NCBI RefSeq assembly: GCF_036855935.1 | Contig: NZ_JASPFK010000001.1 | Span: 1,151,501 to 1,215,500, forward strand | Source: Sphingomonas sp. LR60 | Lineage (GTDB): Bacteria > Pseudomonadota > Alphaproteobacteria > Sphingomonadales > Sphingomonadaceae | Length of the DNA stretch: 64,000 bases | Direction: 5' to 3' | Shown: piece after piece, positions 26,988-36,239 of the stretch | Position numbering within the stretch: the stretch's first letter is position 1 | Layout: every line of letters begins with the position of its first letter | Notes under the pieces: generated by a model | The model's input: the letters and a program-made list of their open reading frames with translations, nothing else | What the model was told of the DNA's origin: nothing | The model's database searches: none | Made by a program: the position numbers and the translations under genes

Positions 26988-28848
26988 TGAGTAAGTCTCA
27001 GCGCGCCGATGTTCTTGCCGATCTCGACGAACTTGGCCATCAGCGCGGCCTGATCCGCAGAGGTGGACGCCTGGCTCGCCGTGCTCGCGCAATTGGTGAG
27101 CGATGCGTCGAGCGTCGTCGCAAAGCCGATTACCCAAACCGAATAGCCCATCGACTTCGCCCGAGAGCATAAGAGATCGAACCGGCGCTTGTGACGCGCC
27201 AACTGGTCGTCTTCGTTCGAACTGGTGCCTCCAGGCGTCACCCGCGCATCAAGACGCTCGACCCCGTAAGACGAGTATAGCCTTTCGTAGCCGGTATCGA
27301 ACTGACCATCGGTCATGAAGATGATGTATTTTTTCACCGGCATGGTGTTGTAGGTGTCGGGATTGTTGGCTCCAAAGATGCCGCCCGACGACGCCCAGCG
27401 CGTTCCCCACATCATGCCGTTGTCATGATAGGTGCCGCCATCGGTAGTGAGACTGTTGAGATACGTCTTGAGCTGGTCGCGCGCCCATGTCTGCATCGGA
27501 GCCGCTGCTGCAGGGCAGGCATATTGCGGCTTATATGGGTTGTTCGCGTAGATGTTCGCGGCATAGTTGGTATATTCTACCTCGGGCCAATAGGGCTTCC
27601 ATCGCGTCGCATCGCTCGAGGGTATCAGGTCAATGTCGAGGTCGGTCGCCGAGGCCGGGATGGTGGCCTCCGTGGCACTCATGCGCGTGGTGGCCCGCTC
27701 CTCAATGCAACCGGCCCAAGTGACTTTCTTCGATACGGACCAGGTCGGCGTCAGGCCGGTCGACGTGGCGGTGCCGATTAGGGGGTGACGTCGACACTGT
27801 TGCCCGCGACATATCCGGAGATGTCGATCATGCGACGGCTGTAATCGAAATAGGTGCAGGTGCCCTGGTTCGAATCGTAGTTGCCTTTGGCGGAAGTGCA
27901 ACTGGAAGAAGAACGGTAATCGGTGACGACCCGCCGCGTCCAATAGTTCCAGTTCGTCGATAGCATGTAGTCAGTGTTGGCGGCGCGAATCGCCCTGCCG
28001 ACGTTGGTCGCGCTTGCATAGGGAACGACGCCGTAGCGCAGTCGCATTCCGGATGCGGAAAGCTGTGTCTGCACCGAAGCCAATTGGTCGTATAGCGCCA
28101 AAACTGCAGATCGTAGCGCGTCGATCTTGCTTGATGTATCGGACGACGTCGCCTTATCGGCCATCGAGCCGGTTGTATCCAGCACGAAGACGATGTCGGT
28201 GTTGACGAAGTCTTGCGACGCATTGCAACTGACGCTGACGGGCAGGGTCCTGAAGCCGAACATGCGCATGATCGACGTCGGCACCGTCGTGGACGCCTGT
28301 ATGTAAACCGTTGTCTTGGAGCCCGACGTGCTGGTCACCGAGGGAACGAAGGGATCCGCTCCGTAGATCCCCTGCCGAAAATTGAAGTTGAAGAATTTGG
28401 TGGCTTCGGCGCGAACGGCGTCGTCGACGACGCCATTCGTCATCGCGCGACGCCCCGCGAGCACTGCAGCATCGCATGCCACCTGCATCTGCTCGCGGGT
28501 GACATAGCCGGCGCCGAGATCAACGGCCGAGCCAATCAGGCCCACCAGCGGGATCAACATGAACGCCCACAGCGCCATGACATTGCCGCGGCTATCAGCG
28601 AGCAGCCGCGCCGAGTTGCCCGGTCGGGCGCGAGAGGGCTCAAGCCCAGGCAACTTCGCGGCGCGTTGCCGCGGACCTGGTGCGCGTAGTAGTAACGCGG
28701 CAACACTCTGCTGTTTGCTTGCCACCTGTCGTTTGATCGCGGCGACCTGTTTGGCTCGCGCCGCGTCTTTACCGATCCGACCGTGAGACCAGCGCGACGT
28801 ACATAGCTTGTACGTCTCGGCCGCCGCGGTGCAAGCCACCTTCAGCAT
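26984..28848 (-). pseudogene. TadG-like protein with vWA domain, one frameshift
   Basis: Two overlapping frames join into one 621-residue TadG-like protein when one C is added to the C run at 27781-27785 (minus strand ACCCCCTAA becomes ACCCCCCTA). The protein has a membrane helix ALWAFMLIPLVGLIGSAVDL, then a von Willebrand A domain with the metal-site motif IVFVLDTTGSMADK, and later YIIFMTDGQFDTGYERL and VWVIGFAT. The start ATG 28848 has GAGG eight bases upstream but gives an unusual 85-residue cytoplasmic leader rich in Arg, Lys and Ala. The frameshift is probably a sequencing error. It heads the three-gene Tad-like operon. Confidence 0.72.
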
Positions 28849-29846
28849 GTGCGGAACCTCGATGCGTCGGGAGTTAGAGATCCCCAGCACGGAATAATAA
28901 TTCTCGAAATGCTTGATGAGATGGTTCGCCGGAAGGCGGAAGAACATGCGCCACCGCGATCGCACCAGCGGGCCGGAACGTTGCTGCGCTACTAGGCCGG
29001 GCTGTAGCGACGCCCCCGTCATATCGTTGCGGATGATGCCTTGATGGTGCGCGAGTGTGGCCAGGGCGTGGACGGCCCACATTTTCCTTTTCCCCAGAAT
29101 CAAACTTAAGGTGAGAGGCGCGTCGCTTCCGCTACGCCACAGATGCGTCACGCCCCGGCCACTTGCTGGTCGCAACGGGAGCAGCGCGGGGCGACAAGCG
29201 CCGTGTCGAACGATAGGCAGGTCGAGATGGCTTCTTCGAAAAAATGCGTCATGGGTGGCGGAGCTTTCCGACTTCGCGGCGTGTCGCTCGCAGGTATCGG
29301 AGGAGGGTAAACTCCCTTTTAATCAGCGAATTAGGCAGTTACCGGTTGGACGAAAGTCTAACACTCGGTGATAAATAAGCGGCTTGGGGTGGGGCCAACC
29401 GGACGGTGTTGTCGCGGCGGCACCGCGTATCAGGACCGACTGCAATCGACGCAAAGCCACGTGCGCCGACCACCAATAAATCATCGCGATTGCAGTCCAA
29501 GGTGCTCGGACCTCGGGTTCGTTGGAGCGGCCCTCGCATGGGGACGGAAGAAAGCCGCATGAAACAGGTCCGTCATTGGTGCGCCGTAATCAGGCACGTA
29601 GATCGGGCATCAATACAACAGTCGCAGGCTGCAATCGCTACGCTGACCTGAGAGCTGAAAACTAGTCCTCCTATATAATCTTTGAATCAAAAGCCGTTCT
29701 TGCCAATGACCGATAGTGCGGTCACGTTGCTGATCCCGCCAGCCTTATTGTCCGTTCGGAATTCTGCCCGAACGGTATCAATCTACTACAATCTGGGTAG
29801 GTTAGAATGATATCGTGATGGCATTCCCGGTGATAGCGATCGTGGG
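28849..29846. other. About 1 kb without a credible gene
   Basis: Open frames on either strand are short and lack domains, and none combines a ribosome site with family-like sequence. The minus-strand frame of the TadG-like protein stays open up to 29175, so a longer leader cannot be excluded. The last 200 bases are A+T-rich (TCCTCCTATATAATCTTTG) and should contain the promoter of the small gene at 29847. Confidence 0.5.
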
Positions 29847-30068
29847 ATGAGCAAGCATGATGATTCTGTCACCGACCTGTTTGGCTCTGCCCTTCAGGAT
29901 GAGCGTGCCTATCTTCTGAGTCGCGCCGAAGAACACCGGCAACGTTCGGAGGCGACAACGGATTATCCTGCAAAGATGATCCACGACCGTCTTTGCCAGC
30001 TCTATGCCGAACGCGCGGCCCAGCTGCCGCTAGTAGATACGGACCAGGATATGGCGCAACACTACTAG
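29847..30068 (+). CDS. Small acidic hypothetical protein
   Basis: A 73-residue hydrophilic protein beginning SKHDDSVTDLFGSALQDERA. It is mostly helical by composition, with ERAYLLSRAEEHRQRSEATT and MIHDRLCQLYAERAAQLPL. I recall similar short proteins of unknown function in sphingomonads (pattern HxxRS...IHxRLxxLYxER), but no named family. ATG 29847 has only a weak ribosome site. It lies just upstream of a candidate EcfG promoter that drives the next gene. Confidence 0.55.
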   Translation: MSKHDDSVTDLFGSALQDERAYLLSRAEEHRQRSEATTDYPAKMIHDRLCQLYAERAAQLPLVDTDQDMAQHY

Positions 30069-30092
30069 GAACGTGTGATGTGTCGGTAGGTT
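30068..30092 (+). promoter_or_regulatory. Candidate EcfG general-stress promoter
   Basis: GGAAC at 30068-30072, 17 bases, then GTT at 30090-30092. The spacing is the same as at 5030-5054 and fits the EcfG consensus. The site is 55 bases before the lipoprotein gene and could read on into the CsbD-like and PAS-LuxR genes. Both flanking genes look like stress proteins, which supports the call. Confidence 0.6.
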
Positions 30093-30146
30093 GTCACGTC
30101 CATAATCGTTGCATCTTCGCGATGCCGGTCATGGAGGACGCGATCG

Positions 30147-30467
30147 ATGAAGTCCCTGATTGTTGCGCTGTCAAGCGCGTTGATCCTCTCTGCCTGCGCT
30201 GCGCCCGCAACGCGGATCTCGACGGGTCTGCAGCGATATGGCCTCGATGAACAGCGCGCGGATTGCGTCGGCACCCGGTTGCAGGACGACCTGTCGCTCG
30301 GCCAGCTCCAGCAGCTCGGCAAGGCGGCTGCCGCCTATCGCAAGGGCGATACCAATCCCGGTGTACTGACTGTCGGCGACCTGCTGCGCGTCGCGGGTGA
30401 GCTGAAGGATCCCGCCATCGCGCTCGCCGTCGGCAAGGCCGCGGCGGGTTGCGGCGTCCTTCCATGA
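30147..30467 (+). CDS. Small lipoprotein
   Basis: A 106-residue protein with a lipoprotein signal peptide: KSLIVALSSALILSAC, lipobox LSAC with the lipidated Cys at residue 17. The mature part is short and helical (DDLSLGQLQQLGKAAAAYRK, AGELKDPAIALAVGKAAAG) and has two further Cys. After the Cys comes AAP, with no Asp retention signal, so outer-membrane placement is possible. The function is unknown. It follows a candidate EcfG promoter and precedes CsbD-like genes. Confidence 0.75.
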   Translation: MKSLIVALSSALILSACAAPATRISTGLQRYGLDEQRADCVGTRLQDDLSLGQLQQLGKAAAAYRKGDTNPGVLTVGDLLRVAGELKDPAIALAVGKAAAGCGVLP

Positions 30468-30504
30468 TCGCTGGCGTATCTTCATTTCAGACAAGGAAAC
30501 GATC

Positions 30505-30870
30505 ATGAATTCAGACGAACTCAAGGGCGGCGCACGCTATGTCGGCGGCAAGGTCGAAAAGACCGTGGGCGATGCCGTCGACAGCCGCGACTGGAAGGTC
30601 GACGGCGTCGTCGATCAGGTCGCGGGCGCCGCCCAACATACCTACGGTCGAGCGCGTTCGGTGATCGAGGATGCGATCGACAGTGCCCCCGAACTGGCGG
30701 ACGAGGCTCGCGACCGCCTGAAGGTGGCAGGCGAACGCGTCGTTGACGGCGCGCAACGCGGCGGCAAGGTCGCGGCGCAGACGGTCGAGGACAGCCCGGT
30801 ACTGTGGGCGCTCGCCGCGGCACTTGGCGGCTATGCGCTGGCCTGGTTCGTCCACGGGCGTCGCGACTGA
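30505..30870 (+). CDS. CsbD-like stress protein with C-terminal membrane helix
   Basis: A 121-residue protein. The first half resembles CsbD (ELKGGARYVGGKVEKTVGDA, VDGVVDQVAGAAQHTYGRA), a small general-stress family found in many bacteria. The second half is an amphipathic helical repeat (DEARDRLKVAGERVVDGAQR) ending with a hydrophobic helix LWALAAALGGYALAWFV and a basic tail. It is likely tethered to the inner membrane. AAGGAAACGATC before the ATG provides a ribosome site. It is part of the presumed stress cluster. Confidence 0.75.
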   Translation: MNSDELKGGARYVGGKVEKTVGDAVDSRDWKVDGVVDQVAGAAQHTYGRARSVIEDAIDSAPELADEARDRLKVAGERVVDGAQRGGKVAAQTVEDSPVLWALAAALGGYALAWFVHGRRD

Positions 30871-30878
30871 GCGGTCCG

Positions 30879-32399
30879 ATGGCGAAGGCATCGTTCAAAT
30901 CCCTGCGCGAGACCGCAGATCTGCGCCACCTGCGACAGATCATCGTCGGCCTCGACGAAGGCGTGATCCTGATCGATCCCGATCAGAGCCTGCTCTGGGC
31001 GAACGATGCCGCATTGGCGATGCACGGCGTCGCGGATATCGCCGAACTCGGCGCGACGGTGGACGAATATCGCGCCCGCTTTCAGCTGCGCTATCGCAAC
31101 AACCACCGTGTCGAGGCGGACGATTATCCCATCGAACGCGTCGTCGCCGGCGACAGCTTTTCCGAGGTCGTGGTCGAGGTGACCGTCGCGGGCGAGGATG
31201 CGCCGCGCTGGGTGCATCAGGTGCGCAGTCTTGTGCTCAACGACAGCGACGAGGGCGAGCCCGCCTGTCTGGTACTCATCATCCAGGACGTGTCCGCCCG
31301 TTTCGAAGCGGAGGACCGGTTCGAACAATCGTTCAACGCCAATCCCGCGCCCGCGGTGATTTGCCGCTTGAGCGACCTCCGCTTCGTGAAGGTCAATCAG
31401 GGCTTCCTCGAGATGACCGGACATCAGCGCGACCAAGTGCTGTGCAAGACAGTCTACGACGTCGACGTGCTGCGCAAAGCCGATCGCCACGATCTCGCCA
31501 AAGAACGGCTCGGCGAGGGGCGGACGATCCCGCAGATGGAGGCGGAGCTCGCTTTGCCGAATGGCGGCACAAAGCTCGTCATCGTCGCCGGCCAGCCGAT
31601 CGACATGGGCGATCAATCCTGCATGCTGTTCACCTTCGCCGATCTCGAGCCGCGCCGGAAGGCACAGGACGCGCTGCGCCACAGCGAGGAACGCTTCACC
31701 CGCACGTTCCAGATGGCGCCGGTGCCGATGGCGATCGGTGCCCGCGACGGCCATCTGCTGTGCGAGGTCAATGCCAGTTTCACGCAGATGACGGGCTATG
31801 CGGCGACCGACATCATCGGCCGGCCGCTCGGCGATGTCGAACTGTGGGAGAGCAACGCGATGCGCCGCACGATCGAGGCGGCGATCGACGGTGGCCACGA
31901 CCTGCGTGGGCGTGAGGCGCGGATCCACGCCAAGGACGGCGCGACGATCGACTGCATCGTCTCCACCGAGGCGATCCGGCTCGGCGACGACGCCTGCGTC
32001 CTGTGGGCGTTCCAGGACATTACCCAGCGCAAGGCCACCGAGCTCGAGCTGGTCGAGGCGATCGAAGCGGTGATGAAGGATACCAGCTGGTTCAGCCGGA
32101 CGGTGATGGACAAGCTTGCACGACTGCGCACGCCGCAGACCGACCGGGACGGACCCGGGCTGGACGATCTGACCGCGCGCGAGCGTGAGGTGCTGGCGCT
32201 CATCTGCCGGGGTTGCGACGACAAGACGATCGCTAGGTCGCTCAACGTCGCGGGCAACACCGTGCGCAACCATGTCGCGCGCATCTATGCCAAGATCGGC
32301 GTCAACCGGCGCATCGCCGCGGTCGCTTGGGCGCGGGCACGCGGCTTCGATGGCGAGGGCGTGGCGATAGAGGCACCGGTGCGGGGGACGGCGGCATGA
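30879..32399 (+). CDS. Multi-PAS LuxR-type transcriptional regulator
   Basis: A 506-residue soluble protein with three PAS domains and a C-terminal LuxR helix-turn-helix. PAS1 spans about residues 15-140 (GLDEGVILIDPDQSLLWAND), PAS2 about 145-265 (NPAPAVICRLSDLRFVKVNQ), PAS3 about 270-395 (APVPMAIGARDGHLLCEVNA). The LuxR domain at about 429-490 has LTAREREVLALICRG and NTVRNHVARIYAKIGVNRR. No kinase, receiver or LOV cysteine motif (NCRFLQ) is seen, so it may bind a ligand or cofactor directly. It starts 9 bases after the CsbD-like gene and overlaps the next small gene (ATGA), so it is embedded in the stress cluster. Confidence 0.85.
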   Translation: MAKASFKSLRETADLRHLRQIIVGLDEGVILIDPDQSLLWANDAALAMHGVADIAELGATVDEYRARFQLRYRNNHRVEADDYPIERVVAGDSFSEVVVEVTVAGEDAPRWVHQVRSLVLNDSDEGEPACLVLIIQDVSARFEAEDRFEQSFNANPAPAVICRLSDLRFVKVNQGFLEMTGHQRDQVLCKTVYDVDVLRKADRHDLAKERLGEGRTIPQMEAELALPNGGTKLVIVAGQPIDMGDQSCMLFTFADLEPRRKAQDALRHSEERFTRTFQMAPVPMAIGARDGHLLCEVNASFTQMTGYAATDIIGRPLGDVELWESNAMRRTIEAAIDGGHDLRGREARIHAKDGATIDCIVSTEAIRLGDDACVLWAFQDITQRKATELELVEAIEAVMKDTSWFSRTVMDKLARLRTPQTDRDGPGLDDLTAREREVLALICRGCDDKTIARSLNVAGNTVRNHVARIYAKIGVNRRIAAVAWARARGFDGEGVAIEAPVRGTAA

Positions 32400-32596
32400 C
32401 GGGACGGCGAACCGAAGACGATGCGCGCGGTGCCGCCGCACGCGCCGCCAAAAAGGCCCAGGTCCGCAAAACGAAGGGATCGGTGCACGAGGCGATCGGC
32501 AAGCTGATCGGCGACGACGCCGCATCTGCGGAAGGCGCTGAGGAAAAACGGGCGGCGGCGGACGAACGGCCCGATGATCCTTCGCCGCGGCGCTGA
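32396..32596 (+). CDS. Short CsbD-like protein
   Basis: A 66-residue, highly charged protein. The segment KTKGSVHEAIGKLIGDD matches the core of CsbD family proteins (KGxxxEAxGKxxGD). The rest is low-complexity Ala, Arg and Glu. ATG 32396 overlaps the stop of the PAS-LuxR gene. It is the second CsbD-like gene flanking that regulator. Function is unknown; CsbD is a sigma-B regulon protein in Bacillus. Confidence 0.65.
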   Translation: MTGRRTEDDARGAAARAAKKAQVRKTKGSVHEAIGKLIGDDAASAEGAEEKRAAADERPDDPSPRR

Positions 32597-32630
32597 GCCG
32601 CCGGCACAATCACGTTCAACAGGAGTAATT

Positions 32631-33512
32631 ATGGCTACCACAATCGAAACCGGCGTGATGCCGGTAGACCCGGCGCACGTCGGCAAGACACCGACGCGGC
32701 TCTCCTGGGGCGCGATCTTCGCGGGCGTCGTCATCGCGGTCGCGGTGCAGCTGGTGCTCGGCATTCTGGGGGCTGGGATCGGCCTAACGATGGTCGATCC
32801 CGTCGAGGGGACGACGCCGGGCGCCGCCGGCTTTGGCATCGGTGCCGGCCTTTACTGGCTCGTCACCACGGTCGTCGCGCTTGGGGCTGGCGGCTACGCC
32901 GCGTCGCGCGTCGCGGGCGTGCATGAACGGTTCGATGCGCTGGTCCACGGCCTCGTCGTATGGGGTGTGACGCTGATCCTGACGCTGTACCTGCTGACCT
33001 CGGCGGTCGGCGGCATCATCGGCGGCGCCTTCCGTACCGTCGGCGCGGTTGCCGGCGCCGCGGGCACGACAGTCGGCGCGGCAGCGCCCAAGGCCGCCTC
33101 GATCGCCGGAATCGACGAAACCGACGTGCGCAGCGAAGCCGCCGCCTATCTGTCTGATGTGCCGAGCGATCCTGCCCAGATGACGCCCGAGCAAGCGCAG
33201 AAGGAAATCGCAAAGCAGCTGCCCGCGCTCGCCCGCGGCGGTGCCGAGGGGCAGCAGGCCGAAAGCCGTATCGTCGACATCGTCGCCGCGCAGCGCAAGA
33301 TCAGCCGCCCCGAGGCGCAGGCGCAGGTGACCCGCGCCGAGCAGCAGTTCGTCCGTACCAAGAACCAGGCGATCGCTACCGCCAAGTCGGCAACCGACAG
33401 CGCCGCCGGTGCCGCAGCAGGCACGTCCTTCGTCCTCGTCCTCGCGCTGATCGTCGGCGCGGCGGCGGCAGGTTTCGGCGCGACTGCGGCAACCCGCCGC
33501 AGGCTGCGCTGA
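32631..33512 (+). CDS. Membrane protein of unknown function
   Basis: A 293-residue protein with three N-terminal hydrophobic segments (SWGAIFAGVVIAVAVQLVLG, GLYWLVTTVVALGAGGYAAS, GLVVWGVTLILTLYLLTSAV), a long Ala/Gln-rich helical soluble region of about 120 residues (EAQAQVTRAEQQFVRTKNQA), and a last hydrophobic segment near the C-terminus followed by RRRLR. AGGAG lies six bases before ATG 32631. Similar proteins occur beside CsbD and other stress genes in sphingomonads from general recollection; no function is known to me. It closes the presumed stress cluster. Confidence 0.75.
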   Translation: MATTIETGVMPVDPAHVGKTPTRLSWGAIFAGVVIAVAVQLVLGILGAGIGLTMVDPVEGTTPGAAGFGIGAGLYWLVTTVVALGAGGYAASRVAGVHERFDALVHGLVVWGVTLILTLYLLTSAVGGIIGGAFRTVGAVAGAAGTTVGAAAPKAASIAGIDETDVRSEAAAYLSDVPSDPAQMTPEQAQKEIAKQLPALARGGAEGQQAESRIVDIVAAQRKISRPEAQAQVTRAEQQFVRTKNQAIATAKSATDSAAGAAAGTSFVLVLALIVGAAAAGFGATAATRRRLR

Positions 33513-33775
33513 GTGTACGCGGCAGGCCGGCGTATCTGGCCCGCCGCACCCACTTCACGACGGAAGGAAAGGGATGGCGGAATATTCCGGGCGAATGACC
33601 GCTGCTGAGTTTTCTTACAGCCCTGAGTAGCCGAAGACAGCGTTGCCTCGCGTCATCGGCTTCTTAATATGCGTCACCATCAAATCTTTGTTGGCTACCC
33701 GGTTTCGGGATACTACCTTCATTTCAGGCCAGTGGCAGATCGACCGGGATCCATTGGGACGGTAAGGACTGGAAG

Positions 33776-34240
33776 CTACAGCCCAAGCTCCTCCAGCCCT
33801 GGATGATCGTCGGGGCGTGGCCCGAGCGGCCACCGGAATAGTCGATCGGCCTCTGCGATCGGAACGTCGTTGATGCTCGCGATCCGTCGCGACATCAGGC
33901 CGTCCGATGTGAATTCCCAATTCTCGTTGCCGTACGAGCGATGCCACGCGCCGGCATCATCATGCCATTCATAGGCAAAGCGCACCGCAATGCGGTTGCC
34001 GCCGTGTGTCCACAAGCCCTTCATAAGCCGGTACTCGTGCTCGCGACGCCACTTGGCGGTCAGGAAGGTGATGATGGCATCACGCCCTTGAAGGAAATCG
34101 GATCGATTCCGCCACTGACTGTTCTCGGTGTAAGCGAGCGCCACGCGCGCGGGATCGCGGCTGTTCCAGCCGTCCTCGGCGGCGCGGACCTTCAGCGACG
34201 CAGTCTCATGGGTGAAGGGAGGGAGGGGCGGTCGCGACAT
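33776..34240 (-). CDS. DUF1348 / NTF2-like protein
   Basis: A 154-residue protein of the DUF1348 family with an NTF2-like cone fold: [40 protein letters not shown], then [19 protein letters not shown] and [19 protein letters not shown]. These proteins are small and cytoplasmic with unknown activity; the fold is used for hydrolases, isomerases and binding proteins. ATG 34240 is chosen over the frame to 34273 that enters the next gene. It is the last gene of a minus-strand operon with a VOC protein and a PNPOx-like protein. Confidence 0.83.
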   Translation of the reverse strand: MSRPPLPPFTHETASLKVRAAEDGWNSRDPARVALAYTENSQWRNRSDFLQGRDAIITFLTAKWRREHEYRLMKGLWTHGGNRIAVRFAYEWHDDAGAWHRSYGNENWEFTSDGLMSRRIASINDVPIAEADRLFRWPLGPRPDDHPGLEELGL

Positions 34241-34253
34241 CGGACTGAACCTT

Positions 34254-34664
34254 TCAAGCAAAGGGTGTTGCAAACTCCAGACGAATCCCGCCCGGAATGA
34301 AGATAAGAAAGTGGCGCGTCGTCGATCCGGGACGCATGGGGCCGGGCACTGCGTCGACCACGACTTGGGGATGCGCCGTCACGGCATCCCACACCGCCGC
34401 CAGTGCCGCATCGTCGGCAACCGTAAGCGAGAGATGATAAAGACCGATATTGGCCCGCCGGTCGAAGGCGCGGGCCGTCACCGGGTCGGCGGCGCGCCAC
34501 AGGGTCAGCAGGATCGTGCCGTCCGAGACGAAGATGGACGGATAATCTGGCACGCCGCCCACTTCGACGAATCCCAACGTGCCACAGAAGAAAGCACGCG
34601 CTTGATCGAGGTCAGGCACAGTCAGCCCGATATGGTGGACGCCGCGTGTCAGGTTTCCAGTCAT
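34254..34664 (-). CDS. VOC-family (glyoxalase-like) protein
   Basis: A 136-residue protein with two beta-alpha-beta-beta-beta modules of the vicinal oxygen chelate superfamily. The first module starts [19 protein letters not shown], with His as possible metal ligand, and continues [16 protein letters not shown]; the second has [20 protein letters not shown] with a second His, and the acidic ligand would be the Glu in [11 protein letters not shown]. So three plausible metal ligands are present. A dioxygenase or isomerase-type activity on a small molecule is possible. ATG overlaps the stop of the PNPOx-like gene. Confidence 0.85.
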   Translation of the reverse strand: MTGNLTRGVHHIGLTVPDLDQARAFFCGTLGFVEVGGVPDYPSIFVSDGTILLTLWRAADPVTARAFDRRANIGLYHLSLTVADDAALAAVWDAVTAHPQVVVDAVPGPMRPGSTTRHFLIFIPGGIRLEFATPFA

Positions 34665-35269
34665 GATGCTGTCCGTTCAAGTTGGGCGATACGGGCGCGA
34701 AGCACCGCGATCTCGTCGACAAGCGGCTGGGAGACGCCTCGCACCTCCGCCTCGGTGAAACGCGGCGTGATATGCTGCGGGCAGTTCCAGTCGAACCCGA
34801 CGACGTCGATTAGAATGCCACGCTCCGGCTCGGCCGCGTAACGGGCCGGCATGAGCGCAGTGATGACGGCGGGGTCTTCGCTCAAACGAGCGTGGCCGAT
34901 GATCTTGAGGCGGCGGCGGTTCGGATAGTCCATCAGGAACAGTGCGACACGATCGTCGGCTGCAACATGTGCGGTGGAGAGATATTGCTGGTTTCCGCGA
35001 TAGTCGGCGAACCCGATGCGATTGCCTTCGACGTGCCGTAAGAAGCCGATCGGCCCGCCGCGGTGCTGGACATAGGGCCAGCCATCCTCCGAGGTACTCG
35101 CCATATAGAAGCTGTCGCGAGTGGCGATGAACGCGAGTTCTCGCATTGTCAGCTGGTCGACCGGCCCCGCACGGGCTTCCATGCGGGCGTAAGACGCTCG
35201 CGATCCGGCTGCTTCTTGCAGTGCGCGGGCGCGGGGTCCGAAGAGTGTATGGAGATATGCTTCAGCCAT
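34661..35269 (-). CDS. Pyridoxamine 5'-phosphate oxidase-like flavin protein
   Basis: A 202-residue split-barrel flavin-binding protein. The barrel contains FIATRDSFYMASTSEDGWPY, VQHRGGPIGFLRHVEGNRIG, FADYRGNQQYLSTAHVAADD and RVALFLMDYPNRRRLKIIGH, typical of the PNPOx-like group that acts on varied substrates, often with F420 or FMN. A C-terminal helix (VDEIAVLRARIAQLER) may dimerise. It is the first gene of the operon and diverges from a LysR gene; their shared gap contains a near-ideal LysR site. Confidence 0.85.
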   Translation of the reverse strand: MAEAYLHTLFGPRARALQEAAGSRASYARMEARAGPVDQLTMRELAFIATRDSFYMASTSEDGWPYVQHRGGPIGFLRHVEGNRIGFADYRGNQQYLSTAHVAADDRVALFLMDYPNRRRLKIIGHARLSEDPAVITALMPARYAAEPERGILIDVVGFDWNCPQHITPRFTEAEVRGVSQPLVDEIAVLRARIAQLERTAS

Positions 35270-35307
35270 AAGCGAGCAGATGGCGCGTTGCGCCTAACTT
35301 GATAATC

Positions 35308-35333
35308 CGCAATGTTTGACATAGACTATTGCG
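35308..35333. promoter_or_regulatory. LysR-type operator (T-N11-A inside a 6-base dyad)
   Basis: CGCAAT at 35308-35313 and ATTGCG at 35328-35333 form a perfect dyad. T35313 and A35325 are separated by 11 bases, giving the T-N11-A signature of LysR regulators. The site lies in the 73-base gap between the divergent PNPOx-like operon and the lysR gene, 10 bases before the latter. Position and pattern both point to the neighbouring LysR protein. Confidence 0.65.
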
Positions 35334-35342
35334 CGATGAGGA

Positions 35343-36239
35343 ATGATGGATCGCTTCGAGAGCCTTTCAGTCTTCGTCAAGGTGGCCGAGCTGCACAGCT
35401 TCGCGGCGGCGGGACGCGCCCTTAACCTGTCTCCTCCCGGCGTGACCCGTGCAGTCGCCGCGCTGGAGCGTCATCTGAATGTGACGCTGTTCTATCGCTC
35501 GACCCGAGCGGTATCCCTGACTGACGACGGGGCGGGTCTGCTCGATCGGGCGCGGCGCATATTGGCAGACCTTCGTGAGGCGGAGCAAATTGCGATGGGC
35601 GGTCGCTCGGTTCCCCGGGGGCAGCTCTATGTGACCGCGCCGGTCATGTTCGGGCGGCTGCATGTGCTGCCGGTCATCAACACGCTGCTGGCAAGTCACG
35701 CCGGCCTGAATGCCCGCATGATGCTGCTCGACCGCAATGTGCGCATCGTCGAGGAGGGTGTCGATGTGGCGGTGCGCATCGGGGCGCTGGCGGACAGCAC
35801 GCTGCACGCCGTGGCGATCGGCTCGGTTCGACAAACCATCGTGGCGAGCCCAGAGTATCTTGCCGAACATGGCGTACCCGTCGCTCCGTCCGACCTTGCC
35901 GCCCATCGCTGCATCATGGGCAGCGGCGTGCGCGCAGGCAGCGGATGGCCGTTTGGCGCACGCGGCGACAATGCCGTAGCAATGGTCCCCCGCCTGACCG
36001 TCAACGGCATCGATGCTATCCTGGCTGCTGCCGAGGCAGGCGTGGGCCTTGCCAATGTGCTGAGCTACCAGTCGGCCGCGGGTGTCGCGAGCGGGCGGCT
36101 GGTCGAGGTCCTGGCGGATCAGGCCCCGCCCGCCATGCCAGTAAGCCTGCTTTATGATACCGGCCGGGCGGCTATGCCCGCGGTACGTGTGTTCATTGAC
36201 GCGATGCGGGGACGGGGGCGACAGGGCGCGTGGTCCTGA
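35343..36239 (+). CDS. LysR-family transcriptional regulator
   Basis: A 298-residue LysR protein. The N-terminal winged helix (residues 1-62) has LHSFAAAGRALNLSPPGVTR and AALERHLNVTLFYRSTRAVS. The effector domain follows with VTAPVMFGRLHVLPVINTLL and DVAVRIGALADSTLHAVAIG. This LysR subgroup often controls an adjacent divergent operon, here the PNPOx-like/VOC/DUF1348 genes, through the dyad at 35308-35333. Two ATG codons, 35343 and 35346, compete as starts. The inducer is unknown. Confidence 0.92.
   Translation: MMDRFESLSVFVKVAELHSFAAAGRALNLSPPGVTRAVAALERHLNVTLFYRSTRAVSLTDDGAGLLDRARRILADLREAEQIAMGGRSVPRGQLYVTAPVMFGRLHVLPVINTLLASHAGLNARMMLLDRNVRIVEEGVDVAVRIGALADSTLHAVAIGSVRQTIVASPEYLAEHGVPVAPSDLAAHRCIMGSGVRAGSGWPFGARGDNAVAMVPRLTVNGIDAILAAAEAGVGLANVLSYQSAAGVASGRLVEVLADQAPPAMPVSLLYDTGRAAMPAVRVFIDAMRGRGRQGAWS

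Noticed and set aside
30831..32609. A 592-codon open frame on the minus strand.
   Set aside because: It is antisense to the PAS-LuxR gene, which has clear domains; its product is low-complexity Arg/Asp/His.
24070..36239. A genomic island integrated at tRNA-Gln.
   Set aside because: No integrase gene and no repeated tRNA 3' end were found on the right side, so only a more variable region can be claimed.
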